From: Thermococcus piezophilus
Lineage (GTDB): Archaea > Methanobacteriota_B > Thermococci > Thermococcales > Thermococcaceae
Assembly: GCF_001647085.1 (NCBI RefSeq)
Contig: NZ_CP015520.1
Location: forward strand, 434,001 to 498,000
DNA: 64,000 nt
Direction: 5' to 3'
The notes under the pieces were generated by a model, which saw nothing but the letters and a program-made list of their open reading frames with translations, searched no databases and was not told the DNA's origin. Below, one piece after another: positions 50,632-61,601 of this stretch (its first letter is position 1; every line of letters starts with the position of its first letter). Made by a program: the position numbers and the translations under genes.

Positions 50632-53282
50632 AGGTTGAGAAGATTCTAATCAAGGACTTCCGCTCGCACAAGATTACAAAGGTGACCTTCACGAGCGGGA
50701 TAAACCTCATCGTCGGCCAGAACGGCTCCGGAAAAAGCTCGCTACTCGATGCCCTACTGGTGGGTCTCTACTGGCCCGCCAAGCCCAAGGACCTCAAAAA
50801 GGACGACCTCCTCCGGATAGGCGGGACTGGAACGGAGATAACCGTCTTCTTCGAGAATGACGGGGTTAGGTATCAGGTGCACCGCAACATCACCAGGGGC
50901 ATAGCCTTCGTCAAGTACCACGACGGAAGCTCCTGGAGGCCCCTTGAAAGCGGTCAGAAGCATGTCAGGGAATGGATGGAGAATGCCATCCCCTACGATG
51001 TCTTCGTCAACGCTATCTACATTCGCCAGGGGGAGATAGACGCCATCCTGGAGAGCGACGAAAGCCGTGATAAAGTCGTGAGGCAAGTGCTCGGCCTTGA
51101 CAAGTACGAGAACGCATACAAAAACCTTCTCGAGGTCAGAAAGGAAATAGAAGGGCGGATAAAATCCATAGAGGGCTACCTCAAGAGCACCGAGAACATA
51201 GACGAGCTAATTAAAGGTATGGAGAAGGAGCTAGCCGAAACCCTTAATGCCATAAATGAACTCTCGCCGGAGATTCCAAAGCTGAGAAAAGAGCTCGAGA
51301 AAGTTGAAAAGAAACTTAAGGAGCTCGACGCCCTTGCAGAGGAAATCAACTTCTTCAGGCTGGAAGTCAGAAGAAAGGAAGGAAACGTAAAAGCCCTCGA
51401 AGCGAAGCTCCGGGAGCTGGAGAGAAGAATAAAGGAAAGCGAAGAGCGCGTTAAGGAACTCGAAGAGAAAGTCAGGGAACTCGAAGGGCTGAAGGAGAAT
51501 GCAGAGGAATACCTCAGACTTGTGGACTTCAGGAGGAGATACGCCGAAGAGAAAGCCAAGAGCGAGAAGCTGGTGGAGAGCTATAAGGCCCAGATTTCAG
51601 GCATAGACGAGCGCCTGAAAGAGCTTGGGGCTCTTAAGGAGAAGCTCAAAGAGCTCGAAGAGAAACGGAGGAATCTCGAAGAGAAGCTCAAGAGCCTTGA
51701 AAAGAGCGCCAAAGCCTATGAAGAGGTCAAAAGCCTAACTACCAACCTTGAAAGGCTAAGAAAGAGACTTAAGCTAAAGCCAGAGGAGATTAAAAAGCTC
51801 GCCGAAGAGATAGAGCGTGCCAGAGCGAGAATGGAGGAGATAGCGAAGGAGCTCGAGGGGATAAGCTCGAGGAGAGGCGAGATAAAGAGCCAAGTCAAGG
51901 AGCGCAATAATGCCATTCTGGAGCTTAAAAAGGCCCGCGGAAAGTGCCCCGTCTGCGGGAGGGAATTAACGGAGGAGCACAGGAAAGAGCTTATGGAAAA
52001 ATACACCCTCGAGCTTAAGGGGTTCTCGAAGGAGCTCCAGGCCCTCGATGAGGAGGAACTGAAGCTCAGGCGTGAGCTGGTCGAGATTGAGGTCATCCTC
52101 AGGAGGGAGCGCGAGCTCTTCTCCCAGAAAGAACTCCTGGAGCAGATTAAGGAGCTTGAGGAGAGGCTCAAAGAATACGACCTCGAAGAGCTTGAGAAAG
52201 GGGCGGAAGAATACGAGAAGCTGAAGAGCGAGCTGGACAGAATCGAAGGTGAGCTCAAGGGGATCAGGGAAGAGCTGGCAAAGGCAAGGACCCTCGAAAA
52301 GAAGAGGAGGATCATTGAAAAGAAGCTGGAAGATGTAGAAGACAGGCTCAGGAACCTCGAGGAAGGACTCGGGACACTTGGCTTTTCAAGCCTAGAGGAG
52401 CTCGACGGCAGGATCAAAGAGCTCGAGCCCGCCCACAGGAGATATTTCGAGCTGAAATCTGCCGCAAGTGAACTGATGAGGGAAAAGGAAAGGCTCGAGA
52501 GAAGCCTTAGGGAGCTCAAGATGACTAAGAAAACACTCGGGAAAGAGGCACAGGCATTGAAAGGTGCCAAAAATAAGCTCGAGGAGAAAGAAAAGCTCTA
52601 CAGCGTCAAGGAGCACACCAGGCTAAGGGAAGACTTCACAAAACTGAAAGAAAGGCTCGCAGAAAAGAGGACCCAGCTCGAAGCACTGGAGGACAAACGA
52701 AACGAGACCATGGAGAACCTGAGGAAGCTCAAGGAAGAGAAGAAAAGACGAGAGGAAAAGGTCAAGGAGCTAGAAAGGCTGAAGAAAGCTAAAGAGCGGG
52801 TGCAGAACCTCAGGGAGAAAGTGAGGCATTACAAAGCGATGCTAAAGGAGGACGCCCTGTCCAAGGTTGGAGAGCTGGCGAGTGAGATATTCGAGGAGCT
52901 GACAGAGGAGAAGTACTCGGGCGTAACGGTAAAGGCCGAGGAAAATAAGGTCAAGCTCGGTGTCGTCTATGACGGAAAGGAATACGGCCTCGGTTTTCTC
53001 AGCGGCGGCGAAAGGATTGCCCTAGGCCTGGCCTTCCGCCTGGCGTTGTCTCTCTACCTCGCAGGAGAGATTTCACTCCTTATTCTCGATGAACCTACCC
53101 CCTACCTCGACGACGAGAGGCGCAGAAGGCTGGTCGACATAATGCAGCGCTACCTGAGGAAGATTCCGCAGGTCATAGTGGTCTCGCATGACGAGGAGCT
53201 TAAAGATGCTGCCGACAGGGTGATACGGGTAAGCCTCGAGAACGGCGTTTCCGTGGCAAAGGAAGTAGAGCTGGGGGTGTGA
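50628..53282 (+). CDS. rad50: Rad50 ATPase
   Basis: 884 residues. N-terminal Walker [10 protein letters not shown], long antiparallel coiled coils with the zinc hook at C440-P-V-C443 (KCPVCGREL), and C-terminal signature [17 protein letters not shown] with Walker [17 protein letters not shown]. Forms the M2R2 complex with Mre11 to tether and process DNA ends. Overlaps mre11 upstream and its stop precedes nurA ATG by two bases. Confidence 0.97.
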   Translation: MKVEKILIKDFRSHKITKVTFTSGINLIVGQNGSGKSSLLDALLVGLYWPAKPKDLKKDDLLRIGGTGTEITVFFENDGVRYQVHRNITRGIAFVKYHDGSSWRPLESGQKHVREWMENAIPYDVFVNAIYIRQGEIDAILESDESRDKVVRQVLGLDKYENAYKNLLEVRKEIEGRIKSIEGYLKSTENIDELIKGMEKELAETLNAINELSPEIPKLRKELEKVEKKLKELDALAEEINFFRLEVRRKEGNVKALEAKLRELERRIKESEERVKELEEKVRELEGLKENAEEYLRLVDFRRRYAEEKAKSEKLVESYKAQISGIDERLKELGALKEKLKELEEKRRNLEEKLKSLEKSAKAYEEVKSLTTNLERLRKRLKLKPEEIKKLAEEIERARARMEEIAKELEGISSRRGEIKSQVKERNNAILELKKARGKCPVCGRELTEEHRKELMEKYTLELKGFSKELQALDEEELKLRRELVEIEVILRRERELFSQKELLEQIKELEERLKEYDLEELEKGAEEYEKLKSELDRIEGELKGIREELAKARTLEKKRRIIEKKLEDVEDRLRNLEEGLGTLGFSSLEELDGRIKELEPAHRRYFELKSAASELMREKERLERSLRELKMTKKTLGKEAQALKGAKNKLEEKEKLYSVKEHTRLREDFTKLKERLAEKRTQLEALEDKRNETMENLRKLKEEKKRREEKVKELERLKKAKERVQNLREKVRHYKAMLKEDALSKVGELASEIFEELTEEKYSGVTVKAEENKVKLGVVYDGKEYGLGFLSGGERIALGLAFRLALSLYLAGEISLLILDEPTPYLDDERRRRLVDIMQRYLRKIPQVIVVSHDEELKDAADRVIRVSLENGVSVAKEVELGV

Positions 53283-53284
53283 GA

Positions 53285-54616
53285 ATGAGCTACAGGCTGA
53301 TAGACAGGGCCAGTGTGGACAGGATCAAAGCGATACTCCAAAGGGGCTACGCGGAGGCACAGAACAAGCTGAAAGATATAGAGTGGCGTGAGCTTCCCAA
53401 AGAGAAGGTCAGAAGCACGGTTTACGCCATCGATGGGAGCCAGGGAAAGCAAAGGCTCAGCGGGACTATATTCTACGCCGTCTCATCCTATGCCTTTGGC
53501 AATGGTCCTCCCTACAGGCTCGTTTATACCAACGCGATGCTCTACAACCAGGGAATTTCAGATCAGATTATCCGCCTTCAGATGGGAACGCTTGAGAACA
53601 AGCTCGGCTATTTAGCAGGGGAGCTTGGGAAGGTTGACTACATTATGATGGACGGAACGCTGACCGGCTCGCTCACGAGGCCGCCGGTTTATCCGGAGAG
53701 CGTCAAGGACATAAACGCTCTCCAAGCAATACTCGATGAAAACTTTGAGCGTCTCGTGGACGATTTCTTGACCGAGCTGGAAATGCACTACAAATCCCTC
53801 CAAGAAAAGCTGAAAAATGAAAACCGTCTCTCCGAGGGCGTTATTCTTGCGGATGACTTTGTGGAGACATTTATGAAAAGATACCTCAAGAAGGGACTCA
53901 TAGGTTACGCGAAAAAGGTCAAAATACCATCATGTGAAACCGCTCCAGAGAAAATACCAATACCTCTCGAATACCTTGAGAAAAACATAGGAAAGAAAGT
54001 GGAAGATATCCTCGAAGATGTGAAGAGGAAATTCTGTAGAACGATTGTCCTTGATGACATTAGAGAAGCCATACACGTCGTTCTGAGCTATCTCGAATAT
54101 CTTTACTCCCTCGACAGGCTTTTGGAAATGGATCTTGTCTACATTGCAAAAAGCTTCTACAACAGAAGGATAACCCAGAGACTCGGAATAGACGTCGTTG
54201 ACGTTCCGTACCTGGATGCTTACCTTCACATGAAGTTTGAAGGAGAAATAGCTGGGTATTATGCTTTCCCCGAAAAGGTCAAGGTTGAACACTCTATTCC
54301 AGACGTTTTAGAGGGTCGTTTCAAAAATATAGAAGACGCATTAGACAGGGGAGTCAACATGGCCTACATCAGAACCATGAAAGGTGGCGTCATCTACCTC
54401 CTCCAGAGCAACGAACCCATAAACGATGAGCTCCTGAGCAGAATCCTCTGGCACGAGAGCAACGGCTACTTCAGACCCCTCCAGAGAGCGCACGAGGGGG
54501 TGAAGATCGAGAAGAGGGCCTTCGAGGCCGAGCTTGCTGCCCTGCTGAACATAATCAAGAGGGAGTCACCGGAGCTTAGGGTCTTTCTCAAATACGGAAG
54601 AAGTCCGCTGGAGTAA
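53285..54616 (+). CDS. nurA: NurA 5'-3' nuclease
   Basis: 443 residues from ATG 53285, with GGGGTGTGAGA overlapping the rad50 stop. RNase H-like NurA domain with the metal-binding Asp in [16 protein letters not shown], later acidic [13 protein letters not shown], and [13 protein letters not shown]. Works with HerA in end resection. Fourth gene of the operon. Confidence 0.94.
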   Translation: MSYRLIDRASVDRIKAILQRGYAEAQNKLKDIEWRELPKEKVRSTVYAIDGSQGKQRLSGTIFYAVSSYAFGNGPPYRLVYTNAMLYNQGISDQIIRLQMGTLENKLGYLAGELGKVDYIMMDGTLTGSLTRPPVYPESVKDINALQAILDENFERLVDDFLTELEMHYKSLQEKLKNENRLSEGVILADDFVETFMKRYLKKGLIGYAKKVKIPSCETAPEKIPIPLEYLEKNIGKKVEDILEDVKRKFCRTIVLDDIREAIHVVLSYLEYLYSLDRLLEMDLVYIAKSFYNRRITQRLGIDVVDVPYLDAYLHMKFEGEIAGYYAFPEKVKVEHSIPDVLEGRFKNIEDALDRGVNMAYIRTMKGGVIYLLQSNEPINDELLSRILWHESNGYFRPLQRAHEGVKIEKRAFEAELAALLNIIKRESPELRVFLKYGRSPLE

Positions 54617-54631
54617 AAGCAGAAAAAGGTG

Positions 54632-56576
54632 TCAGGAAACCGCCTCGCTGAACTCCGCGAGCAGCTCAGCGTAAGCCGAGTCCAGACCCCCCAGGTAGGC
54701 TTTTATTTTTCTACTCGTTCCCCACCTGTCCTGACCAGCTAGGACTATCACGACCTGCCCGTTCTTCCAGACATTGGTCTTGATGAACATCCCGGCCTCG
54801 CCGTTTATTATCGCGTTCTGCTCCTCCAAGCTTAGAGCCTGCTGCACATAGGAACCAACGCCGTCGTAGGCCTCCGGGCCACCGAGGATTACAACTATTG
54901 GGCTTTCTTTGTATACCTCAAATTCGTTGGCAGTGACGCACTCCACAGAGAGGCCAAGGGCCTCAAGCTGGGAAGCGAGCAGGTCCCCTCTTATGTCCCA
55001 GCCTATATCGTTGGCGAGCACGACGTCCTCAGGGGCAGGAAGCGGCTGGTAGTCAATCGTCCAGTTAATAAGCTCCTCGAGGATGGAGAATTCTGCATCT
55101 CCTCCAGCTTCAAGCTCGAGGGAAGTGTAGACGGCCCGGTATTCACCATCTCTCCTCAGTATACCGCTGTAATCCTCGGTGTATGTAAGGAGCGCTGGCA
55201 GGTACTTCTTCACCGCGTGGAGGAGCCTTATGCGCTCCAAGACTGGCCTCTCAAGAGTCAGATTGACGGACGAGTCTCCAAAGCCCAGGGAAATACCGTC
55301 GTCCGAGAGGCTCATCCCGGTGAGGATTTCGGCTAGGGGCATAGATGCCGCAAAGGAGAAGTTGAACGTCAGCCTGGTCAGGTTGGCCATGCTCTGTCCC
55401 ATCTCGCACATCCTCAAGCCGTTCTCATTGGCGAAGCGCATCACGCTCCTCTTCGCTATTCCGAACTGGAGGGATGGGAGGACGTACTGCCAGCCGGCGG
55501 CAGAATAGACATTGGTCTCGAGCTTGCCTCCAGCGAACGGGCCGTCCCTCAAAAGGACGAGGAAATAGCCCGTACTGATGTAGGGAATTACAGCTGGAAC
55601 ATCAGTCAGGTTAAAGACCTTCCTGGCGCTCTCCGCTATGGGAAGAATCTCAAGACCAACCATCTTCGCAAGGCTCGGCTCTTCCCAGCTCTCGAGGCTT
55701 CCGATGTGCTGTGAGTTCAAGGCATCTAGGAGGCTTCCGTGGGTGAATATAAGGCCCGCGTGGTTGGCTTTGAGGTAGCCCTCGAGAGCAACCATCTCGT
55801 CAGCTGAGAGGCCTCACTCGGGAAGCCATAGGTTGGATGGGGATTATCACCTCGGGCTTGAACTCGCAGAGGGCTTCAATGAGCTCCCCGGGAGAGACGA
55901 TCCTGATGTTGTAATCCTCAGAAAGCATCTCCCAGTGGTGCTCGCTCAGCATCCAAGGGCTTATTTTTGTCAGAGGCTCGGCTATGGCCTCGTAGTCAGA
56001 GAGGTTGTTGTGGTAGAACTCGCTGGAGCTGTTGAACTGCTCAATGAGCGAGGGTAGAGAGCGCTCGAAAGCCATGGTCTCGACGGATGGATCAACGATG
56101 ATAATCTTTGGCCCGAAGGGATTGACTACGTAGTAGGCATAGACGGGTCTGACGGATACGTGGCCCTCGACGTCGATGACCTCTATCTTGAACTCAATCT
56201 TAGTGCCCGGTGCCCCAGCCGGAAGGTTGAACTTGCGGTAAAAAACATAGAAGTTCTGGCTCTCATCGTAGAAACGGTCTATTATAGACTGATAAATCGT
56301 CCAGTTCTCTCCGGCTGCTGTCTTTACATAAGCGGGTTTCCATCCACCCCCCGTTGATCCTGTAGTAGGCCGTGATGTTCTTGATGCCAAAGTCCTCGGC
56401 GATGTAGAATTAGACGGCGTATGTCTCGGAGGGTTCTGTGACAAAGCCCTCCGGAACGTTTCCCACGATTATCAAGGGAGGATGCGGGTGTGTGACTATT
56501 ATTAGCGGTGATGCATATAGCGAAAACGAACCAAGAAACAGCACCAACACGAGAACTGCTAGGGATGTTCTAATCA
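54632..56576 (-). pseudogene. Secreted protein gene broken by two stops and two frameshifts
   Basis: Begins at ATG 56576 with a signal peptide (MIRTSLAVLVLVLFLGSFS). Lesions in order: TAA at 56410-56412 within ETYAV-stop-FYIAEDFG; a frameshift in a six-base C/G run at 56347-56352; a frameshift in a four-base run at 55839-55842; and TGA at 55814-55816 within LWLPE-stop-GLSADEM. Between lesions the frames are open and natural (VEGHVSVRPVYAYYVV; EALGLSVECVTANEFEVY). The C-terminal third has the look of a putative cell-surface or cell-wall-binding-type domain (SPIVVILGGPEAYDG, VIVLAGQDRWGTSRKIKAYL). It lies between nurA (convergent) and a divergent metal/cofactor importer. Function unknown; full length would be about 648 residues. 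Confidence 0.7.
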
Positions 56577-56612
56577 TAGGTCTCACTAGGGTATAATTAT
56601 CGCTTCCAATCT

Positions 56613-56642
56613 ATTTATACCTAACCCGAAAGCTTTAAACGA
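56613..56642. promoter_or_regulatory. Divergent TATA boxes between the broken secreted-protein gene and btuC-like gene
   Basis: Minus strand AGGTATAAATAG (56613-56624) and plus strand CCGAAAGCTTTAAACG (56628-56643). The latter predicts a leaderless transcript starting close to ATG 56664. Confidence 0.6.
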
Positions 56643-56663
56643 GTGGACAAATAATCCAGGCTC

Positions 56664-57680
56664 ATGAGGAAGTGGCTTCCGGGGCTGATAGCCCTCTCCC
56701 TTATCGCCGGATTCCTCGGCATTTACATCGGATCAGTTAGCATCTCCCCATCCGACGTGACGGAGAGCGTGGCCTATGGGATAAAATCAATCCTGGCGCG
56801 TTTTTTCCCCTCGATAGAGCTCGGGGAAAAGCCAAAATACTTCATCATCATCTGGGAGCTCCGCCTCCCCCGGGTTCTCCTGGCTTACCTCGTGGGGATG
56901 GGTCTGGCATCCTCTGGAGTTGCCTCCCAGGCCCTCTTCAAGAACCCCCTGGCTGACCCATACATAATTGGAGTGAGCGCTGGAGCGGGCATAGGGGCGG
57001 CGCTTGCTGCCATATACGCGCCCACCCATATGGGCACATTCGCCCTCGCCTTCGCGCTTTTCTCTGTTTTTGTCGTTTACTCCGTTTCCCGCGTCGATGG
57101 TCACGTCCCCATTGATACCCTCCTCCTGGCAGGGATAGCCTACGGCTTCCTCGCCAGCGCTATCACGTGGTACCTCGTCATAAGCCAGGGAGAAAAGGCC
57201 CACGTCACCTGGATGTGGCTCATGGGGACGTTCAACGGCACGGGCTGGAAGGATGTCGGAGAGATGTTTGTCGTCGCACTCTTCGGAGTCGGGTTTCTCA
57301 TCCTGAAATGGCGCGAGCTGAACCTGCTCCTCTTCGGTGAGGAGAGTATAGCCCTAGGCCTCGACGTGAACCTCTATCGGAAGCTCGTTATTGGAGTAAT
57401 AGCGCTCCTCACGGCCTTCGCTGTCTCAACCGCTGGAATAATCGGATTCGTTGGTCTTGTCAGCCCGCACATAATGCGCCTCCTTCTTGGTCCGAACCAT
57501 AAAGAGCTCACTCCCGCTTCAGCCCTCTTCGGCGGCGTTCTCCTTGTGGTGGCGGATTTGCTCGCTAGAACCGTTGCTAGGCCGACTGAATTGCCCGTCG
57601 GAATCATAACGGCCCTCATGGGCGCTCCTTTCTTCCTCTACCTGCTGACGAAGCACAAGAGGGGGGAGCGGTACTCATGA
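56664..57680 (+). CDS. ABC importer permease, FecCD/BtuC family
   Basis: 338 residues with about nine to ten membrane segments. Family motifs: LRLPRVLLAYLVGMGLASSG, FKNPLADPYIIGVSAGAGIG, GFVGLVSPHIMRLLLGPNH and PTELPVGIITALMGAPFFLYLL. This family imports iron-siderophores, haem or cobalamin. No binding-protein gene is adjacent; the upstream divergent gene is broken and does not look like a typical BtuF. Its stop overlaps the ATPase start (ATGA). Confidence 0.92.
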   Translation: MRKWLPGLIALSLIAGFLGIYIGSVSISPSDVTESVAYGIKSILARFFPSIELGEKPKYFIIIWELRLPRVLLAYLVGMGLASSGVASQALFKNPLADPYIIGVSAGAGIGAALAAIYAPTHMGTFALAFALFSVFVVYSVSRVDGHVPIDTLLLAGIAYGFLASAITWYLVISQGEKAHVTWMWLMGTFNGTGWKDVGEMFVVALFGVGFLILKWRELNLLLFGEESIALGLDVNLYRKLVIGVIALLTAFAVSTAGIIGFVGLVSPHIMRLLLGPNHKELTPASALFGGVLLVVADLLARTVARPTELPVGIITALMGAPFFLYLLTKHKRGERYS

Positions 57681-58396
57681 TTCTTGAGGTTAAGCTCTCC
57701 TTCTCCTACAGCGGGAAGGAGGTCCTCAAGAACGTCGAGTTCACCACAGAGAAGGGTGAGCTTCTGGCGATAATCGGACCGAACGGCGCCGGAAAGAGCA
57801 CACTTCTCAAGTCGATGGTGGGAATCTTGAGGCCAACAGGCTACGTGAAGCTCAACGGGACCGACCTGCTCTCGCTGAAGCCAAAGGAGAGGGCGAAGCT
57901 GATAACCTACGTTCCCCAGAGCTCCTATCCCGAGTTCGCCTTCACAATAGAGGAGTTCGTCGAGCTCGGAACCTACGCCACGCGCAGGGACATGAGGAGC
58001 GCCCTCAAGAGGGTGGACCTCTGGGAGAAACGGAAGGAGCAGATAACGAACTTAAGCGGCGGCGAGTACCAGCTGGCTCTGATAGCCCGGGCCCTCGCTC
58101 AGGGGAGCGAGGTTATTCTCCTTGACGAGCCGACTTCACACCTCGACATTAACCACGCGCTCAGGATAATGGAGCTCCTCCGCGAGCTGAGGGAAGAGAG
58201 GATAGTCATAACGGTTCTCCACGACTTAAACCTGGCACTCCGCTACGCTGAAAGGCTCATACTTATCCACGAGGGTAGGAAACGCTGGGATGGAGCGCCA
58301 GATGAGCTGAGTCCTGCCGTTATTGGGGAGGTCTATGGAATCAACGCAAAGATAGTTGAGGTTGACGGAGAGAGGCTCCTGCTCGCAAACCTCTAG
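57677..58396 (+). CDS. ABC importer ATPase, FecE/BtuD family
   Basis: 239 residues. Walker [15 protein letters not shown]-loop VPQSSYPEF, signature [18 protein letters not shown], Walker [13 protein letters not shown] and H-loop VLHDLN. Pairs with the permease directly upstream, with which it overlaps by four bases. Likely energises uptake of an iron complex or corrinoid. Confidence 0.93.
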   Translation: MILEVKLSFSYSGKEVLKNVEFTTEKGELLAIIGPNGAGKSTLLKSMVGILRPTGYVKLNGTDLLSLKPKERAKLITYVPQSSYPEFAFTIEEFVELGTYATRRDMRSALKRVDLWEKRKEQITNLSGGEYQLALIARALAQGSEVILLDEPTSHLDINHALRIMELLRELREERIVITVLHDLNLALRYAERLILIHEGRKRWDGAPDELSPAVIGEVYGINAKIVEVDGERLLLANL

Positions 58397-58398
58397 CA

Positions 58399-58412
58399 AA
58401 GGTTTAAAACCT
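58399..58412 (+). promoter_or_regulatory. TATA box of psmB
   Basis: AAAGGTTTAAAACC, about 35 bases before ATG 58443, followed by GGGGTGAGAGA. Confidence 0.55.
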
Positions 58413-58442
58413 GCCGTGAGAATCAGTCTCAGGGGTGAGAGA

Positions 58443-59045
58443 ATGGAAACGAAGAAGACTGGAACTACCACTGTGGGAATAAAGGTCAAGGACGGTGTCG
58501 TCCTAGCAGCCGATACTCAGGCTTCCCTCGACCACATGGTCGAAACCCTCAACATCAGGAAGATAGTCCCAATCACCGATAGGATAGCCATCACAACCGC
58601 CGGAAGCGTTGGAGACGTGCAGGCTTTAGCGAGAATGCTCGAGGCGGAGGCTCGCTATTACCAGTTCACCTGGGGCAGGCCGATGAGCACCAAGGCCATG
58701 GCCAACCTGCTCAGCAACATACTGAACGAGAACAAGTGGTTCCCATATCTTGTCCAGATCGTCATCGGCGGCTACGTCACTGAGCCAGAGCTGGCGAACC
58801 TGGATCCACTCGGCGGCTTGATATTCGACAACTACACCGCGACAGGCTCTGGCAGTCCATTCGCGATAGCCGTTCTTGAGGACGGCTATAAGGAAGACAT
58901 GAGCATCGAAGAGGCCAAGGAACTCGCAGTGAAGGCCATCAGGACGGCAGGAAAGAGGGACGTCTACACCGGAAGCAAGAAGGTTCAGGTGGTCGTTATC
59001 ACGAAGGACAGCATGGAGGAGGAGTTCGTCGAGTTCAAGGATTGA
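58443..59045 (+). CDS. psmB: Proteasome beta subunit
   Basis: 200 residues with a short propeptide METKKTG cleaved before [11 protein letters not shown], exposing the catalytic Thr (T8 of the precursor). Asp and Lys of the active site are in [10 protein letters not shown] and ILNIRK-type segments (NIRKIVPI), and [11 protein letters not shown] is a conserved core strand. Thermococcales carry two beta subunits; one of them is here. Works with the alpha ring and with PAN (12600). Confidence 0.95.
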   Translation: METKKTGTTTVGIKVKDGVVLAADTQASLDHMVETLNIRKIVPITDRIAITTAGSVGDVQALARMLEAEARYYQFTWGRPMSTKAMANLLSNILNENKWFPYLVQIVIGGYVTEPELANLDPLGGLIFDNYTATGSGSPFAIAVLEDGYKEDMSIEEAKELAVKAIRTAGKRDVYTGSKKVQVVVITKDSMEEEFVEFKD

Positions 59046-59051
59046 ACCAAA

Positions 59052-59064
59052 TCCCTTTTTAACT
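59052..59064 (+). promoter_or_regulatory. TATA-like box of the HExxH protein gene
   Basis: TCCCTTTTTAACT; predicts a leaderless start near ATG 59084. Confidence 0.45.
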
Positions 59065-59083
59065 TCCTTTCCAAGTCAGTCTC

Positions 59084-60178
59084 ATGCAGGAGAGAACCCA
59101 AAGATTAATCGCCCTGGCCCTCGTGCTGCTTCTAATTCCCGCCTTTTACGCAGTCGAGAAGGTTACGGTTACTCCCAACGTTGTTCTCGAGCAGGTAAGC
59201 GAGATTCTCACCCAGGTTCAGGAGATAAGGAACTTGACCTTCAAAGAAAAGCCCCAGATAATCGTAATCACGAAGAACGAGGCCCTCGCGATGTGGAAAC
59301 CGTCCAAGGCAGACGTGGAGAGGATGAAAATAGAGGAGCTGACCTACAAGATGACCCTTCTCCTACAACCAGACTACCAGTATGCCAAGGAGGAAACCGA
59401 GCGCTCCGCCAACTGGATAGCAGCAACGGTAGGGGATAAGATATACGTCATCCAGGAGAACTTCCTGTCGAACCTCGACGTGGCCGAAAGAACAATAGCC
59501 CACGAGTCAATTCACGTCCTCCAAAAGCAGTGGTTCAACGCGAAGTACGGCGCATACACGCTCGACGGAACACTCGCGATAAGGGCCCTCGTGGAGGGCG
59601 ACGCCGACCTCATAGCCGACATCTACTGCGAGCGGGGGGGCATTCCCATCTACAAGATACGCTCGCTAAGCGGCGACTCTCTCACAGACCTCAACATTTT
59701 CTCCTACGTCTTTGGAGACCGCTTCGTGAGGCACCTCTACGAGAAGGGCGGCTGGAAGCTGGTAAACGAGGCCTACAGAAATCCCCCAGTTTCAACCCAG
59801 CAGGTTATGCACCCCGAGCTATACTTCGAGAACGTGACACCCATTAACGTGAGCCTGAGCGCTCCAGAAAACTCGCGCGTTCTCCGCGACGACAGGATGG
59901 GAGAGTTCTACATTTACATCCTCATGAGGAACCACAGCTATGACAACGAGACCGCGTGGAACATCTCGTCCGCGTGGCGCGGTGATAGACTGCTCCTGAC
60001 CCAGAACGCAAGCGGCTACACTCTCCAGTGGGCAGTCGTCTTCTCAAACAGCGCGAGTGCCATGGCTTTCGGGGAGGCGCTCGAGAAGATGACCAAGTAT
60101 AATACCTACGCGAACTACACGATAAGGATAGACGGAAACTCGGTTCTCCTGATAGCGGAAAGGAGGGAAGGTCGTTGA
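59084..60178 (+). CDS. Membrane-anchored or secreted protein with HExxH metalloprotease-like site
   Basis: 364 residues. An N-terminal signal/anchor (LIALALVLLLIPAFYAV) is followed by an extracytoplasmic domain. HESIH near residue 146 and ALVEGDADLIADIY about 30 residues on give the H-E-x-x-H ... E pattern of gluzincins. Several N-glycosylation sequons (NVT, NVS, NHS, NAS, NYT) are consistent with surface exposure. Not assignable to a named family by eye; protease activity is inferred. Overlaps the thrC start by four bases. Confidence 0.65.
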   Translation: MQERTQRLIALALVLLLIPAFYAVEKVTVTPNVVLEQVSEILTQVQEIRNLTFKEKPQIIVITKNEALAMWKPSKADVERMKIEELTYKMTLLLQPDYQYAKEETERSANWIAATVGDKIYVIQENFLSNLDVAERTIAHESIHVLQKQWFNAKYGAYTLDGTLAIRALVEGDADLIADIYCERGGIPIYKIRSLSGDSLTDLNIFSYVFGDRFVRHLYEKGGWKLVNEAYRNPPVSTQQVMHPELYFENVTPINVSLSAPENSRVLRDDRMGEFYIYILMRNHSYDNETAWNISSAWRGDRLLLTQNASGYTLQWAVVFSNSASAMAFGEALEKMTKYNTYANYTIRIDGNSVLLIAERREGR

Positions 60179-61314
60179 AGCTCAGGTGTACAATCTGCGG
60201 CAGGGAGTACGATAGGCCCGTGCAGAGGTGTGAGTGCGGCGAGCCGGTAGAGTTTGAGCTCTTTCATGGAAAACCCTACATAGGAAAGACCGTGTGGGAG
60301 CGCTTTTACGACTTCTGGCCGGTCGAACCGGATCCCGAGCTGAGCCTCGGCGAAGGGGATACTCCGCTGATTAGGTCGAAGCTCGGAAATGAATTGGGAA
60401 TAAAGCTCTATCTCAAGAACGAGACCGTCAATCCGACCTGGAGCTTCAAGGACAGGGGGACATTTTTGGCCATAAGCCACGCGGTGAAGGAAGGATACAA
60501 AGCCGTTGGAACCGTCTCAACAGGCAACATGGCCGCGAGCGTTGCTGCCTATGCTGCCAAGGCTGGCTTAAAGGCCAAAATCCTCGTCTCGGAGGAGGCC
60601 AGCAAGGAGAAGCTGAAGGCCGTTTCTGTTTATGGAGCTGACGTGATAAGGGTAAAAGGTGACTACGGGAGGCTCTACTTCAAAAGCCTTAAGCTCGGAG
60701 AGAGGCTCGGCGTCTATTTCATGAACTCGGACAACCCCCTCAGGGTGGAGGGCTACAAGGGAATAAGCTTCGAGATAGCTGAAGAGATCACGCCCGACTA
60801 CGTTCTTATACCCACTTCTTCCGGCGGCCTTTTCAGAGGAGTTGCCAAAGGCTTCATTGAGCTCTTCGTGAGCGGGCTGATAGATAGAATCCCCACACTC
60901 GTTGCCGTTCAGGCTGAAGGCTGCTCGCCGATATGCAGAGCCTTCAAGGAGGGGAAGGAAAGGATCGAGCGCTTTGAAAGTCCAAAAACGATAGCCCATG
61001 CCATAGAGAACCCATACCCACCGAGCGGGAACGCTGTCTTGAAGCTCTTCCGTGAAATGGGCGGCCTTTGCGTTACAGTGAGCGACGAGGAAATCATAAA
61101 AGCCCAAGCGGAGCTTGCAAGAGAAGGCCTCTTCGTCCAGCCGTCGAGCGCCACCGGGATAGCGGCACTGAAAAAGCTCAACCTTCCAGAGGGTGTGAAT
61201 GTCGTCTCCATACTCACAGGCTCCGGTTTGAAAGCTCTCTCAACGGCACCATTGGGTAAGGTAAGGGAGTGTTCTATCGAAAAGCTTAGAGAGTGTATCG
61301 AAAATAATTCATGA
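60175..61314 (+). CDS. thrC: Threonine synthase
   Basis: 379 residues, fold-type II PLP enzyme. Start is TTG 60175 (TTGA overlap with the upstream stop), preceded by GGAGGGAAGG. N-terminal zinc ribbon (CTICGREYDRPVQRCECG), then GEGDTPLIRSKL, PLP lysine in NPTWSFKDRGT, and the phosphate-binding PTSSGGLFRG. Converts O-phosphohomoserine to threonine. The zinc ribbon is common in archaeal enzymes. A paralogous ammonia-lyase role is less likely given the GEGDTPL start motif. Confidence 0.9.
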   Translation: MKLRCTICGREYDRPVQRCECGEPVEFELFHGKPYIGKTVWERFYDFWPVEPDPELSLGEGDTPLIRSKLGNELGIKLYLKNETVNPTWSFKDRGTFLAISHAVKEGYKAVGTVSTGNMAASVAAYAAKAGLKAKILVSEEASKEKLKAVSVYGADVIRVKGDYGRLYFKSLKLGERLGVYFMNSDNPLRVEGYKGISFEIAEEITPDYVLIPTSSGGLFRGVAKGFIELFVSGLIDRIPTLVAVQAEGCSPICRAFKEGKERIERFESPKTIAHAIENPYPPSGNAVLKLFREMGGLCVTVSDEEIIKAQAELAREGLFVQPSSATGIAALKKLNLPEGVNVVSILTGSGLKALSTAPLGKVRECSIEKLRECIENNS

Positions 61315-61365
61315 AAAATTTCCTCCCCAATCTTCTGTTTGCTTCGTTTTCTTCCTCATGAACAT

Positions 61366-61578
61366 TTAGGTCATTACCAAAGAGAAAATATAGAGCCACC
61401 CGAGAAAAACCGTAATTGCGCCATAAAAAGCAATTAAAGGCATCGCAAGACCGTTTGTAAAATAGGCCTAGAAAGTTAGAATTCCCATCAGAAAACCGAA
61501 GGTGAAGATAATCATAAACCCAAGAAGTATATTGTAGCCACAACGCTCCATGAAGAGTCCAAAGTCTACACCGCCCAC
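61366..61578 (-). pseudogene. Small two-helix membrane protein gene with in-frame amber codon
   Basis: From GTG 61578 the frame reads MGGVDFGLFMERCGYN, a membrane segment (ILLGFMIIFTFGFLMGILTF), TAG at 61468-61470, then AYFTNG and a second membrane segment (PLIAFYGAITVFLGWLYIFSLV) to TAA 61366. A strong TATA box (AAATTTATAAACTT, 61600-61613) and a perfect 18-base palindrome lie directly upstream, predicting a leaderless mRNA at this GTG. Function unknown. The overlapping 98-codon frame (61286-61582) is less protein-like. Confidence 0.55.
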
Positions 61579-61583
61579 CCAAT

Positions 61584-61601
61584 TTTTACATTAATGTAAA
61601 A
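61584..61601. promoter_or_regulatory. Perfect 18-base palindrome at the promoter of the small membrane protein (possible operator)
   Basis: TTTTACATTAATGTAAAA is its own reverse complement. It sits between the TATA box (61600-61613, minus strand) and the predicted start of transcription near 61580, the classic site for a blocking repressor in archaea. Confidence 0.6.

Noticed and set aside
54632-56576. Broken gene as the missing BtuF/FhuD binding protein of the importer
   Set aside because: The reconstructed sequence lacks the usual binding-protein pattern and is about twice too long; a surface domain is more likely.
61286-61582. 98-codon frame as the real gene downstream of thrC
   Set aside because: Its sequence is rich in aromatic and polar residues without a fold-like pattern, while the overlapping frame forms two clean membrane helices starting at the predicted leaderless GTG.
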